This document shows, in pieces, positions 12,040 to 23,300 of a stretch of 64,000 nt of DNA. A model generated the notes under the pieces. That model made no database searches. It was not told the origin of the DNA and saw only the letters and a list, made by a program, of their open reading frames with translations. Source of the stretch: Sphagnum magellanicum (lineage: Eukaryota; Streptophyta; Sphagnopsida; Sphagnales; Sphagnaceae); NCBI GenBank assembly GCA_021904315.1, contig CM038907.1:21397223-21461222 (forward strand), in the 5' to 3' direction. Made by a program: the position numbers and the translations under genes. Position 1 is the stretch's first letter, and the number at the start of each line of letters is the position of its first letter.

Positions 12040-12800
12040 TAAAACTAAAAGCCAAAAGTTTGGACAAGAAATGGGCTACATTTATCATGATGCCAACATT
12101 GCATCAAATGTTACACATAGCTTGAAATTTATTGAGATGAAGAGCAAAACAATCTAATTTAATAATATTGTTGGATTATTATCATACTAAAAAAATATTA
12201 ATTGATCACTATACTAATTTCATTCAAAGATGATGCATTAAGGGTAAAGAAATTTGGGATTTAATTCATAAATATGGTGCCACCTTTTGTTTTGTAAAAA
12301 ACATTGAGATGAAATTACAAGTTGGCCATTGTTTAAATGGGCATGTGTCTATAGGCGCTATTACATGACAAACTAATATAAAGGCATGCAATACCTCTTC
12401 AATGTATTGGCTAAATACATTGAAAAGAAGAGTACAAATAATGTTGTCCAACTTCATATTGATAATGCAACAAATATGAAGAACATTGTTGAAATTCTAA
12501 TGTTTCACTTTCCCCAAGTTATAGTTCAAAGGTTATGAATCCCATTGTCTATGCCTACTTAAGAGAGCTTTTAAAATTTTGATTTAGTAAATAAATTGGT
12601 GAAACAAAATTTTAAATGGTTTTTGTATGCATACATGACATGTTAGGCCCAAGCTTGTCAAACCATATCAATGTTAAATTCTTTAATCTTTGAATTAGAG
12701 TGGAAAAAACAAAACCTACTACATATACCTTAAACACAACCCTTAAGCTTTGCATATTGAAATAAGAGGAACGTTCAAGAGGTCCGAGAAGACTTTGATG
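12040..12800 (+). pseudogene. Decayed hAT-type (DUF659-like) transposase fragment
   Basis: Reading the + strand with frame changes recovers a transposase-like stretch. The clearest part, 12394-12520, stays open for about 40 codons and contains NVVQLHIDNATNMKN and ILMFHFPQ. This fits the DUF659 region of plant hAT transposases, where a conserved TDNA..N motif carries a catalytic aspartate. Flanking reading frames contain many stops and shifts, so it is not functional. No terminal inverted repeats or 8-bp target duplication were located, so element borders are unknown. The assignment is by remembered motif similarity only. Confidence 0.45.
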
Positions 12801-14718
12801 AAATGACATTCTTCACAACACCTCTCCCAATCGTGCTAATTGCACAAATCAAACAAAGAAGGTGAATAATGCAATTGGCACTAGTTTTAATTTATAGAAT
12901 AACCATACACTCACATTGAACTCACCATGACTTGAATTTCAAAGGGGAGGCATTATTCTTCCTATGATATAAAGAGTAATTGTTCGTTGGCCTCACATCA
13001 AATTAGTCATGTCTCCCAACTTTGTGTTTCAATTTTTTTGAAACATATGGTTCAATGGCAAACAACCTTGCAAAGGAAACACATGGCTTTTATCATGAAG
13101 AACATGGAAAACCATGTATTCCATCTTGAGATATACCTTAATGAGCAATACACGTGCACATGTAGTTTACATGAACCTTAATGTTGTGCATGTAAAATGC
13201 CTTTAGTCACACAATAAAATGAGAACCATTAAGCCTTTTTAGATGTTGCTTACATTGTAGCAACTCAATGATAAAATGGAATAAATTCATTGAAATCCAT
13301 GTGAGACAAGGGGACATACACCTTGATGGAAGGTTAATCAAATGCCTTGTTATTAATAATGCAATGTAAAATAGCAACTTATGGAAGGAAGGTAATATCT
13401 TACAAGGGGAATAGTAATTTGGTCATGTTGATTTGCCAATTAAGTGTTTGCCCCAAATTTTAATTCCATTGGTTACCAAATAAAATAGTTTCTTCATGCA
13501 ATTGACCCATTTAATGAGATTCAATCATGTCAATATGAAAAAAAAACATGAACCCTTCAATTTTATTAAATATTTTTTCTGTAAGCTTACAAATAATTTG
13601 AAAGATTTATAACTAAAATAAATCACACCTTTTAGTAAGGATCAAGGTTGGTTTTTTTTTTTTTTGGTTGTTTTTGTTGCAGTTTCAAAAGTTTAGCAAA
13701 ATTTTGGAAAATTTTAGCAATTTCTTTTGAATTTAAACTAAAATAAATTTTCATCATTTTTTCAGTTGCCTTGATATGAAATTTTGGCTTAAAAAGAAAG
13801 TTGGTAAGGATGTTGTAAATGCACGGTTGGAAAAACATGGAAATACTTTTCAAAATTTACAATCCATCATTATATTTGGACCTTTTTTTTAGGATGGGAA
13901 GTTTTTTTTTTTTGCCTCCTTCAATTTTTTCCAATGTTGCCAAAATCATGATCATGAATAACGATATTTAGCCACAATTGGCTACAGAGAAAATTTCACA
14001 ATAGTTTTTTTTCAAAATCCTTCTATATTATGACTATTTATTAAAGCCTAAGGTAAAAATCTACTGATTTTAAAAACTCTATTTTCAAAATCTAGTGAAT
14101 GTAGGTCTCTTTCTTTTTTTTCAAATAGATCATTTGTTTTTGTTGCTAGGCCATTTCTCCTCTCCCCTTCCCCCCACCCCCAATGAAAAAAAAAAAAGCC
14201 ACAATTAGAAACATTGATGGGGCGGGGGGGGGGAGGGAGCATGAGATTAGTGGTTTCAAGGAATGGTACCATTAATTCAATTCACATGAGATACCGTAAT
14301 ACCTTGCCCATTTCAACACATGTTTGTCAAATAATTAATTAATTTTGAAATTTTCATTTCAACAAATAGAATATTCACTAATATCCCTTCACATTTTCTT
14401 TTTGATTTGGAAGAAATAATTTTTGAAATTTTCAAAAATTCTGAAATAATATAATTAGTCTCGAATTGGCCAAGGTACTACGGTATATAATTTTAAAAGT
14501 TTGCCAAGATGTACAAGACGTTTTCTAAGCAACTCATGAAATATATGTACAATGATATAAGTTTATAAGGTGTGTTAGGTGGAATGGTAGGTGTTAGTGA
14601 CATCATCATTTATTTTACCTTCGGTAAATTGGGGCAAGACATTTTTTATAAAAAAATTGCATATCATTTATAAAGGAATAAGCAAACAAATTAACAAGAT
14701 TACAAATGAAACTAAAAG
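12800..14718. other. AT-rich DNA with homopolymer runs
   Basis: No gene is supported. Long T-runs (about 13650, 13885 and 13905) and a G-run at 14221-14231 occur. A weak copy of the dispersed GTAGCC repeat family lies at 13933-13986. Confidence 0.5.

Positions 14719-14720
<2 letters not shown>

Positions 14721-14749
<29 letters not shown>
14721..14749. repeat. AAT trinucleotide microsatellite
   Basis: About ten AAT units. A shorter similar run is at 18048-18072. Confidence 0.9.
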
Positions 14750-14753
<4 letters not shown>

Positions 14754-14931
14754 AATGATTGAAAATATTTTTAAACTTGCAACTAAGCTCCAAGAATTAT
14801 ATAAATTGACCTCCCTACCAATAAACACCACAATTAGACACCCCATTTCCATTGGCACTTCAACCTTTCAATCTTTTAGGGCATCCTATTTTATTTATTT
14901 ATTTTTAATTTTTAATTTTTATCCTAGACAT

Positions 14932-14958
14932 GGGTTTAGGGTTTAGGGTTTAGGGTTT
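14932..14958. repeat. Interstitial telomere-type repeat (TTTAGGG)n
   Basis: Nearly four copies of the plant telomere unit GGGTTTA. It lies mid-window among ordinary sequence, so it is an interstitial block rather than a chromosome end. Confidence 0.85.
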
Positions 14959-15629
14959 ACATCTTGTAAAGGAAGGCCTTGGTCAAGGTCATTACGAGAA
15001 GTGGGCCCATACTTGGCTCCCACCTCAAGCAAGGCCCTTGTTTCTTCTACTTCTAGTGATGCCCTCAACCTAAGGCCTTACCTACCTCTTTACATATGAT
15101 TTTCCATCACACTTGACTAAATGAATTATTCGCCGCTCACATGCAAAACTGATGATGAGGAGCACCAAACATGCAATGGAGATACATACCTTCAAGAGTA
15201 TTAAAGGAAGTGGGTATAGATATGATATAGTCCACACATCCATAGCAAGCTTGGTTAGTACATTTTTCCATACATAAATATGCCTTGGTGGATGTTGGTG
15301 TATGTGCTAAGGTAACGCGGTGGATATCCATTTTGGGGTTGTTTTCTTTCGCAAAAGAAGACAAAAAGAAAAAAACCATTGGATGGATTCTCATGATATG
15401 GAAGTGGTTGTAATGCCATAAAGCACTCCGAGAAAAAAAAATTACAAAATTAGAGAAAAAATTGGTGTAAAATGGAGGCATGCCTATACAATGCAAAAAT
15501 CCTCTACAATTGGAGGGTATTGCCAAAATTGGTTTTGCAAACAACGAGCGGCTATTGTCTCTCCATGCTCTTTACTATGGTATTGCCCTCACTCATCCAA
15601 GGGCCTTTACCCCTTAGAGAACATAAAAC
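14959..15629. other. Non-coding tract, possible internal part of an LTR-type element
   Basis: A 135-codon open frame lies on the minus strand (15137-15544) but resembles no known protein. The composition is richer in CC/GG words than the surroundings, and the next block (from 15630) is shared with 34583 onward, so this may belong to a decayed retroelement. No reverse transcriptase or integrase motif was recognised. Confidence 0.3.
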
Positions 15630-15870
15630 ACTTGGAGAAATTTCCTAGGTGTATTTTGGAGGGCACTTATATATGTGCATGAATATCCCTCCTTGAATAG
15701 GGGAGGGAGATCTCACACCTACTTCATAAGACTTAGGAGGAAATCATGCTTATACCAAGAGGTGTAAGATCCATGACACTATAAAGGATTAGGCATGAGA
15801 ACCATCCCCCCCTCCTTACCCCTCATGATCTAGTTATGTTTTAAGTTCATGATCATTTTTGCCTTGTCGA
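15630..15870 (+). repeat. Dispersed repeat B, copy 1 (possible LTR remnant)
   Basis: The first 50 bp (acttggagaaatttcctagg, then gtattttggagggcac) closely match 34583-34632. Weaker similarity continues through purine/pyrimidine-rich text to a shared gatcta(t)gttatg block near 15829 and 34791. Two diverged copies of several hundred bases fit a solo-LTR or retroelement fragment, but TG...CA ends and target duplications were not established. Confidence 0.45.
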
Positions 15871-15894
15871 TGTGTTTCCATTGTGTTCTTGTCA

Positions 15895-16290
15895 AGTTCC
15901 CAATGGGTCCTCAACATGTTCCCAATATGGGGTTCTCAACATGTTGCCAACATGGATCCTCCACAAGTTCCCAATGGGTCCTCAACATGTTCCCAATATG
16001 GGGTCCTCAACATGTTCCCAATATGGGGTTTTCAACATGTTCCCAACATGGATCCTCCACAAGTTCCCAATGGGTCCTCAACATGTTCCCAACATTGAAT
16101 CCTCCACTTGAAGTTCCCAATGGGTCCTCAACATGTTCCCAACATTGGATCCTCCACAAGTTCCCAATGGCTCCTCAACATGTTCCCAACATTGGATCCT
16201 CCACTTGAAGTTCCCAATGGGTCCTCAACATGTTCCCAACATTGAATCCTCCACTTGAAGTTCCCAATGGCTCCTCAACATGTTCCCAAT
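15895..16290. repeat. Degenerate tandem array of gttcccaatgggtcctcaac units
   Basis: Built from two short words, gttcccaa(t/c)(a/g) and tcctcaacatgttcccaa, arranged in higher-order units of roughly 60-75 bp with ggatcctccac(aa/ttgaa) spacers. All three forward frames are open across most of the array, giving repetitive peptides such as VPNGSSTCSQ. This follows from repeat composition and is not evidence of a gene. Confidence 0.85.
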
Positions 16291-16986
16291 AGCACCTGAT
16301 TGTCCCATATGAATGTACTATATACTTTGTCATTGTAAGAAGCCATGATTCATACAATTATAACTGCCTACCAAAAGGACTTTTCTGGGGGTGAGGGTAG
16401 TTGGGGCACCTGAGTCAGTGTTGTGAAGCTTTTAATGCTACTAGGGCTTCCTTTTGTCCTTTGTTAGAAATCCAAGCACTATAAAAAAATCCAACACTTG
16501 GTTGGATTTCTATCTGAAGAAGCTAAGTTAGGTAGAAGTAAGATTCCAGCCCATTTTGGAAAGGCCAAGTCTCTTCAACAAATGTACTATGCTTTGGGCC
16601 CATGTATATAATATTATGATGGCATTGAGTAAAGCAAACTTAGTGAGTGCCTTTTGTAAAGCTAACAAAGCTAAGTTTAGAGTGCCCCCAAAAAAAAAAA
16701 AACACCTTCAACAATGTAAAAGTATTTATTTATTTATTTAGCACCCAATTAACTTATAACTTCTTTTTTTTTTTAAAAAGGGGACATTGTTGTGAAAAAA
16801 ATGAGTTGATTGATTAAACTTTCCAACCAAAATAACATTAAAAGTTGCAAATTCATAACAATTGAACTAATAGGAGAGCCCATATTTATGCATTTCCCAT
16901 GTAAGAGCAACATCATCATCCTTTTGGACATTTGAGACTTGGCCTAATTTCATTTTCATATGCAAACACATTGGCACATCATACAT

Positions 16987-17014
16987 AGGGTTTAGGGTTT
17001 AGGGTTTAGGGTTT
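16987..17014. repeat. Interstitial telomere-type repeat (TTTAGGG)n
   Basis: Four copies of AGGGTTT. It is the second such block within 2.1 kb. Confidence 0.85.
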
Positions 17015-17211
17015 GGTCCAACAAGAAGAAGCACTATGAATAATAATAATACCATAGTACCTTGGCAGCTTCTACACTAATTATATATTATTTTTTAAAT
17101 GTTGGAATTTTGAAAACAGAATTTCAAAAGAAAATAATTTTTTTGAAGGAAAACAAAGATTTTTTGTCAAATATTTTACTTTCATGGATTCTTTTTTTAA
17201 TTTTTTTTCTA

Positions 17212-17290
17212 GTTTAATATCTAGTATGTAGCCAAATCTGGCTAAATCAGATATATTATGGACAATTGCCACTTCAGCTACATCACAAAA
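17212..17290 (-). repeat. Dispersed GTAGCC-palindrome repeat, copy on minus strand
   Basis: In reverse complement it reads TGTGATGTAGCTGAAGTGGC, then a CAATTGTCCATAA block, then TTTAGCCAGATTTGGCTAC. This matches the copies at 32585, 36229, 36367 and 57638, and like 57638 it continues with catactag. Confidence 0.65.
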
Positions 17291-18245
17291 TTGAATGGAA
17301 AGAAAAAAAAAAAAAACACCCTGCACTGACCTCTTTAATAATATCTATATTTTTTTAAAATTTATTTATTACTTTATTTTATTTTGCAACTGTAGAGGGA
17401 AAAATGTTAAATTAAAAAAAAAGGTCCTTAATGCTAAGCAGGAAAAAAAAGTATTGGCACTTTTTCTTTTTTTTCATCCTGTCTGCCCTTGGCCCATAAA
17501 AAAAAATTCCCCCAAAAAATTTGGGTGATACCCATAACATACTATGTTAGCACTTATGGATGCTAGAAAGTTATATAGCCATCATGGTATATAAAATCAT
17601 GCCATGAAAATATTCATAAACTTGCTAAGTAGGCTATGTACATGGTTTTTTTATTAAAAAAATTATTTTTAAATTTTATTATTATTTTTTCTTTTTTTGG
17701 GTTGCACTTACATCTTAAAAGGCCAAAGGACAAGCAAGGAGAAAAATAAAATAAAATAAAACAAAAATGTAGCAGTTACATTGTACTTTTGTACTGGTGG
17801 CATTAAGGACCCTTTGCCAATTTAAAAATATTTCCACTTCCAGAGGGTGTAAATTATTTTTCTTTTGCAATCATTATTGTAGTGTTTTTTTTATTGGCAT
17901 TAAAGTTTTGGCAGGTTTTTCATCAATAACCCAAGTTTCAATTATTAAAACCCTAACTTATTATTAGGGACCTGTCTAGTATCTAGATAGGTAGATACCT
18001 AGTTTTAGTACTACTAGACCTAGATCCTCAGTCTTCACAAAGAAAGTCAATAATAATAATAATAATAATAAGCCTCCCAAATTAGCAACCAAAAAAACGA
18101 ACAAAAAAAAAAAAAAAAGTGACTTACCTAATAAGTGGGTACTAGGGTTTAGGGTTTAGTAGAAGCTCTTGTTTTGTAACAAGTTAGTATCAACCTGAAA
18201 AGTTATTACCCAATGCACTCCCTATTCCACTATGCCCCAAGAAAC

Positions 18246-18442
18246 CTTAATTGTGTTATGGGTATCACCCAAATTAAGTGATACCCATAACATACTTAGG
18301 GTTTGTATCATCTTAATTGTGTTATGGGTATCACCCAAATTAAATGCTACCCATAACATACTTAGGGTTTGTATCATCTTAATTGTGTTATGGGTATCAC
18401 GTAAATTAAGTGATACCCATGACATACTTAGGGTTTGTATCA
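18246..18442. repeat. 66-bp tandem repeat, three copies, each an inverted repeat
   Basis: The word cttaattgtgttatgggtat begins at 18246, 18312 and 18378, a period of exactly 66 bp. Within unit 1, gttatgggtatcac is followed after 9 bp by its exact reverse complement gtgatacccataac; units 2 and 3 carry one to three changes. Because 66 is a multiple of three and the unit has few stops, open frames of about 80 codons appear on both strands. These are repeat artefacts. Confidence 0.9.
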
Positions 18443-20920
18443 TCATTTCAATCTTTACCGAACAAACACAATAGAATAGCAATAATTTGTAACCTCCTTG
18501 CCAGGGAAGAAGGCCTTGGTTAAAACAGCACCTGCACTGGTCAAAAAGGCAGTGGGTGGGTGGTTGTTGGGAATAGATACCCGGAGGTTATCATGGCGGT
18601 TATATGTATAACCTGGCAGGTACTGGTATCAGGCACTTTTAAAAAACTCTCATACCAGTCTGGTGAAGTGAACCCGCTTTATAATCACCCCCATTTTAAT
18701 CACATTCTTGTTTATGTCGCACAATTTTTGGTAACCATCCATCTTAGTAGAAACGTCATTCTTTAGAATCACTATCACATTTGTTAGTAGTACAAAATAT
18801 TTGCAAAGTTTTCTTTGTAAATGTGACTATAATGTGGGAAAATCTAGGATAAATATTAGGGTTTTGTGAATTATAGTTTGGTAATGTTAGTGTTGTTTTG
18901 CGGTTTAGGGTTTTTGCGCAAACTAACAACAATGAATCTAGTTGAAGAAAGGACAAAAAAAAAAAAACTTTCTAATGAAAACAAGCAAAGGATATGCGAA
19001 CTTGTCAAGAAAGCAAAAAAAAATTAATTAAAAAAATCTAATTGACAAGATACACAAGCTAATAGTTAAGGAACTCAAATTGTAAATTGTCGCATTAGAA
19101 AAGGCAAAAAATCACAACCTTCTTCAAATCTAATAATGCATAGTAGATCTAGAATAACCCATGTAGGAAATTTAATCGATTGGCACCTTTATTCTAGCAT
19201 AAAAGGGTTATTTTGTAAAAAAAATTGGTTATAGTCACAACCTTGTAATAGTTTATATGGAATGTGATTATACACATTTAAATCACAATTTGTTAGTGTC
19301 ACAAAAAAAGTGGTCACCAAAGGCGTGATTATAAAGGGGGTTTATTGTATTAAGTCCAAGGCTGATTTTTGCTTGGCATAAGGCGGGAATGCATCGGCGT
19401 TGGCCAGATATTGAGTTTTGACTTGGTTATCAACCCCAATCCGATTTTTGGTATGAAATAACTTACCTACCAAATCCGGGTAATTTCAATACATGGGCAA
19501 AAACCTACTCAACTGTAAAATTAAAAATTGTAATATCCATAAATACCCTATTGATAGGGTATTATTTTGTTGAAAAAGTAATAACCTATTTACATTTTAG
19601 TAGGGACAACTAAAATTTGTCGAGATTGATTATTCGTCAAACTTTCATTTATTCATCCTTTTTATCTATATTTTTCATTTTTACCCTTTTCATCCATATA
19701 AGGTTCCCAAGACCTAAAACCTTACATCATTTTTTTCCAAGCACATTCCTTATGGGCTTTCAACACCCAATCCCTTTTAGCTTTCAACAATGGCCTTTTA
19801 ATAGTGAATCAAAACAAATTGAAAACTTTTTTTGAGGTCATTTGCTCTTCAATGGTTGCTATCTTCATTCCTTGAATGCCATTGCAAGTGTCAATTGAAT
19901 GTGTGTAAAAACAAATTGAAGGTTGGAGCTCAAAAAATTTGTGTAGGGATTTGATTGTATTCATGCATTTTCAATTGTTTTCTTTCAACAACCACTAATC
20001 GAGTAGCTTTTTTGTTGAAAGTATATGTGCACCTTTTCTCTTTTTCACATTTTTCATTTGCACATCTTGCTTCTAGATCACAGTTTAGGGTTTTTGTTTA
20101 TACTTGCAATCACAATAAATTCCCAAGAAAAAAAACCTAGCTTATGTCCCTTTGATTTCTTCTTTGAATTCTTGTGTTAATTGAATGTTGAGTTTTGAAA
20201 TGAATGGATTTTACACCTTTGGGATTTATACACCCGCAAAACCCTTGAATGTGTCAAGTTTTTTGAATATTCTACAATTGTAATTTTAGGGTTTGTTAAA
20301 GTTATGTAGGGGTTTTATGTTTATTTTGTGTTTGTCATCTTGAAGAAACTCTAAATACCCAATATTCAACCATTGAAAATGCATTTGTATCCTTTCAAAA
20401 AAATTTAAATACCCAATATTCAACCATTGAAAATGCATTTGTATCCTTTCAAAAAAAAAATTCAATTATTATGTATAGTCTTTAATGACTATTTTATACA
20501 CTAAAACCCTACAATAATTTCCTTGAGTGTCAAATGTTTGTTTCATTTACAGCCACATTTCAAGGGTTTTTTTTTTATGCATATAAGGTTTTGTTTATTT
20601 TTGTAATAAAAAACCAGCTCCCAAACCCAAAACCCAAATTGTTTTTTTCAATGTGCATTTTTGTCCCTTGTTCCATTTCTGTTTTCAATTCTTGTGTCAA
20701 ATGAATCTTGACATGATTATTTTTTACATTGGAGTTTATTACATAATTCTTGAGTGTGGCAAGTTGAGCCTAGGACCATATTTTACTTTTTAACATGTGT
20801 TTATAGTCCAAAAAAAGCTCCCAACAACCATAATCCCAACTCTAGCTTTAAAGTGTAGTTGTGTGCTTGAGTTCTTGTTAACTCAAAAGTTTTGAATTTT
20901 TTTCACAATGTCAAAATGCA
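18443..20920. other. AT-rich intergenic DNA
   Basis: No gene is supported. A 54-bp direct duplication (20353-20406 and 20407-20460, beginning aaatacccaatattcaacca) is present. Remaining open frames are short and low-complexity. Confidence 0.5.
20353..20460. repeat. 54-bp direct tandem duplication
   Basis: Two nearly identical 54-bp copies, each ending in cctttcaaaaaaa. The high identity suggests a recent slippage or unequal-exchange event. Confidence 0.85.
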
Positions 20921-23300
20921 AAGATTGAAACATGTAATTTAAATGATGACCTTGAGCTTAGTTATGATTATGACAATGTTGACGATTTGGAAATGGAACA
21001 AACTACGGTTCAAGGTCAGTGGTTGGTTCAATTTCAATGTTTAATGCACCATCTACTTTTGAAAACATTACAATTCCAAGAGACTTGGACTTGGAAGTGG
21101 AAATTGCATGGAAGTTGCTGAAAACCACATTGAACTTGAATAAAAAAGAATGGATCCTTCAACGTAGGTTGTCTATGCCTAAACATTTTTTGGTGGTCAA
21201 TGATGGTAGGAAGCTAAATATAATAAGTGTTCAAGCCACATGTGTTGTGTGATTTTCCATTTTATTTCCTAGACATAAGTTATAGCAATGTATTATTAAA
21301 AAAAGAAAAGTGTGATCACATATAACCAAGAGCATTGGACGAATTTTATGAAGAAATGTATATTGTCTAAGCATTCAATTGTTTTACATTAGTGGAAAAG
21401 GCCCAATTTGGTTATTGTTGTAGATTAATAATGTTAGGAAAAGTAGAGGTTAAAAAATGGTGTTGGTTATGGGGCCATCACAAAACTTTTTGGGAATGTT
21501 AATCCTTATAAGAAGGAGGATGCACAACAAAAGAAATTCATGGAAGATTTATTTTATTAATTTTTTTTCTGAAGGTTACATGCCTATTTTTATTGCAGAA
21601 AGTCAATGGCTAAAGCATTTGATCATGTGCCAAAATTCCCAAGTTGTGTTTCCAAACTAGAAGCAAATGGTTCAACATGTCATCCTTTCATTGGTGGCCA
21701 AAACCATGGGTCAATATGTGATGTTGGTTTTAGAATCTTGTGATACAACCTTTTTTTAATTTGTAAATGTCCAAACTTGGACATGATACATTTGTTCTTT
21801 TAATTAATTTTATCAACTAACAATCGGTACCTTGCCATGTGATAATGGGACTATTTGAAACCACTAATATAACTAAAGTTGCAATGGCAAGATAGGTCAA
21901 AGACCTCTTTTACTATCATAATTTGTTAGATAAATCAATTGCCTATGTGAAGGATGAAGGTGGTAATTTGTCCATCATCACATGAACTTTTAATTTTGTG
22001 GTCATATGTGTTTTTTTTTGGATTTACAACTCTTTGGAAAGGGTTTTACTTTGGCAATGATTTCAGCAAATCATGTTAATATGCTTGTAATGATGTGAAT
22101 GTTTGTGTTGGCTTTCAAAAGGTTAATTTGAAGGCCATGCAATCTACCTTGGAAAAAATTGTTGCATGGACTAAGAAGTCCAACAAAGGATGTAATGAAT
22201 GGAAGTAGGTGTGCCTAGATGAAGGGCATTACCATTAAAAACAGAAAACCTTAATGAAAACTAAATTTGCTAACAAGGTAATTTTTTTTCAAGAAACCCT
22301 GGAATGATGGGATGCCATCAATCTTTGTTATGGGAGGCAAGAAACCTAATAGTTACAAGGTCATGTGTTAAATGCACACACATGGGGAATTTGGAAATTA
22401 TGTTTCCCATTGTGAAGCAATGCGTCTATAATCAAATTTGAAGTTACTAGTTGTTTTCTAATCCCTTGAATGCCACAATTTCAATAAGTCTTAAAATGTA
22501 GTGAGATTTAACAATATAAGACTAGCTCCACAAATTTTGTGAGAGGGTATTTTGAGTTTAAATTGTAAGCATTTCACATGCAGATGATGTAAAAAATATG
22601 AGTAGTCTTGACTCCATTTTTGGCATTTTCATCTACTTACAATCCTAACAAGGTTCATAACATTTTAGCACTAATGTTGGGTTCATGCTTTAGGTTTCTT
22701 GATGTAGTGAAAACACTTGTAGGATGAACCAAAGCCACTCATATGGTGGCAAAGTATGACATGTCTTTGATGTTAACTACTAGTGGTTGTTTTTCAATTC
22801 CAAAATCTTGCCATTGATATTGTTGTTGAACCAAAGGTGGTTGATGATGACGATTCTATCTTTGGGCCAATGATCTCAAGTGAAACTAATTTATAAGGCT
22901 TGATGAAGAATAATTTTTAAAAATTTTGTGATCAACATGTGATACCTAAGGATTGTGTATTGCCTTTCATTTGGTGGTAATCCTATGGAATAAGATTTCA
23001 AAACATCTCTTTTGTGGCATGACAAATTCTTAAGATTTCTAGGTCCTAGATCAAGATTGAAATAATCTTCAACATATTTGGAGTGTTGACAAGCCTATGA
23101 CATTGTTAGTTGGGAGTTGACAAATTTGACAAACTTGTCATAAATATGAATAATTGGTTAATGGATGCACAAGCTAATTACCAATCAAAAGGCCATTCCA
23201 TTGATGATTTCTTTATGAAAAAAATAAATATAATTGATGAAAATAATGTTATTTTGGACATAATTGGATATTTTAATGTTGACAAATTGGAATAATGGAT
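20920..23300 (+). pseudogene. Decayed hAT-superfamily transposase, nearly full length
   Basis: Read with frameshifts and stops, the + strand follows a plant hAT transposase from N- to C-terminal parts. In order: EGYMPIFIAESQWLKHL then QVVFPN (21570-21655); an AKTMGQYVM/LESCDTT block (about 21695-21750); IAYVKDEGGNLS (about 21937-21975); NLKAMQSTLEKIVAWTKKS (about 22125-22185); FFQETLE then WDAINLCYGRQE (22285-22345); and a C-terminal dimerisation-like block IEIIFNIFGVLTSL then LGVDKFDKLV (23060-23140). Several stops replace expected arginines through CG-to-TG or CA changes, e.g. tga cat tgt tag at 23098-23109. No terminal inverted repeats or BED finger were identified. Non-functional. The family call is from remembered motif order. 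Confidence 0.6.

Larger units (their letters stand above)
16291..18245. other. AT-rich DNA with telomere-type blocks and a dispersed repeat copy
   Basis: No gene is supported. It contains an interstitial telomere block (16987-17014), a reverse-strand copy of the GTAGCC repeat family (17212-17290), a lone copy of the arm gggtgatacccataacatac (17523-17542) that is otherwise part of the 18.2-kb array, an AAT run (18048-18072) and a short TTTAGGG pair (18143-18158). Confidence 0.5.

Noticed and set aside
14932-14958. Chromosome end
   Set aside because: Ordinary sequence continues on both sides and the block is only about four units long.
15137-15544. 135-codon minus-strand frame as a gene
   Set aside because: No domain, unusual composition for a protein, no splice or promoter context, and it lies among decayed repeats.
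15895-16290. CRISPR-like array
   Set aside because: Units are contiguous and degenerate without unique spacers, and the genome is a plant nuclear one.
17876-17884. A second CACTA-type end (ttgtagtg at 17877)
   Set aside because: No partner terminus, subterminal repeats or target duplication was found nearby.
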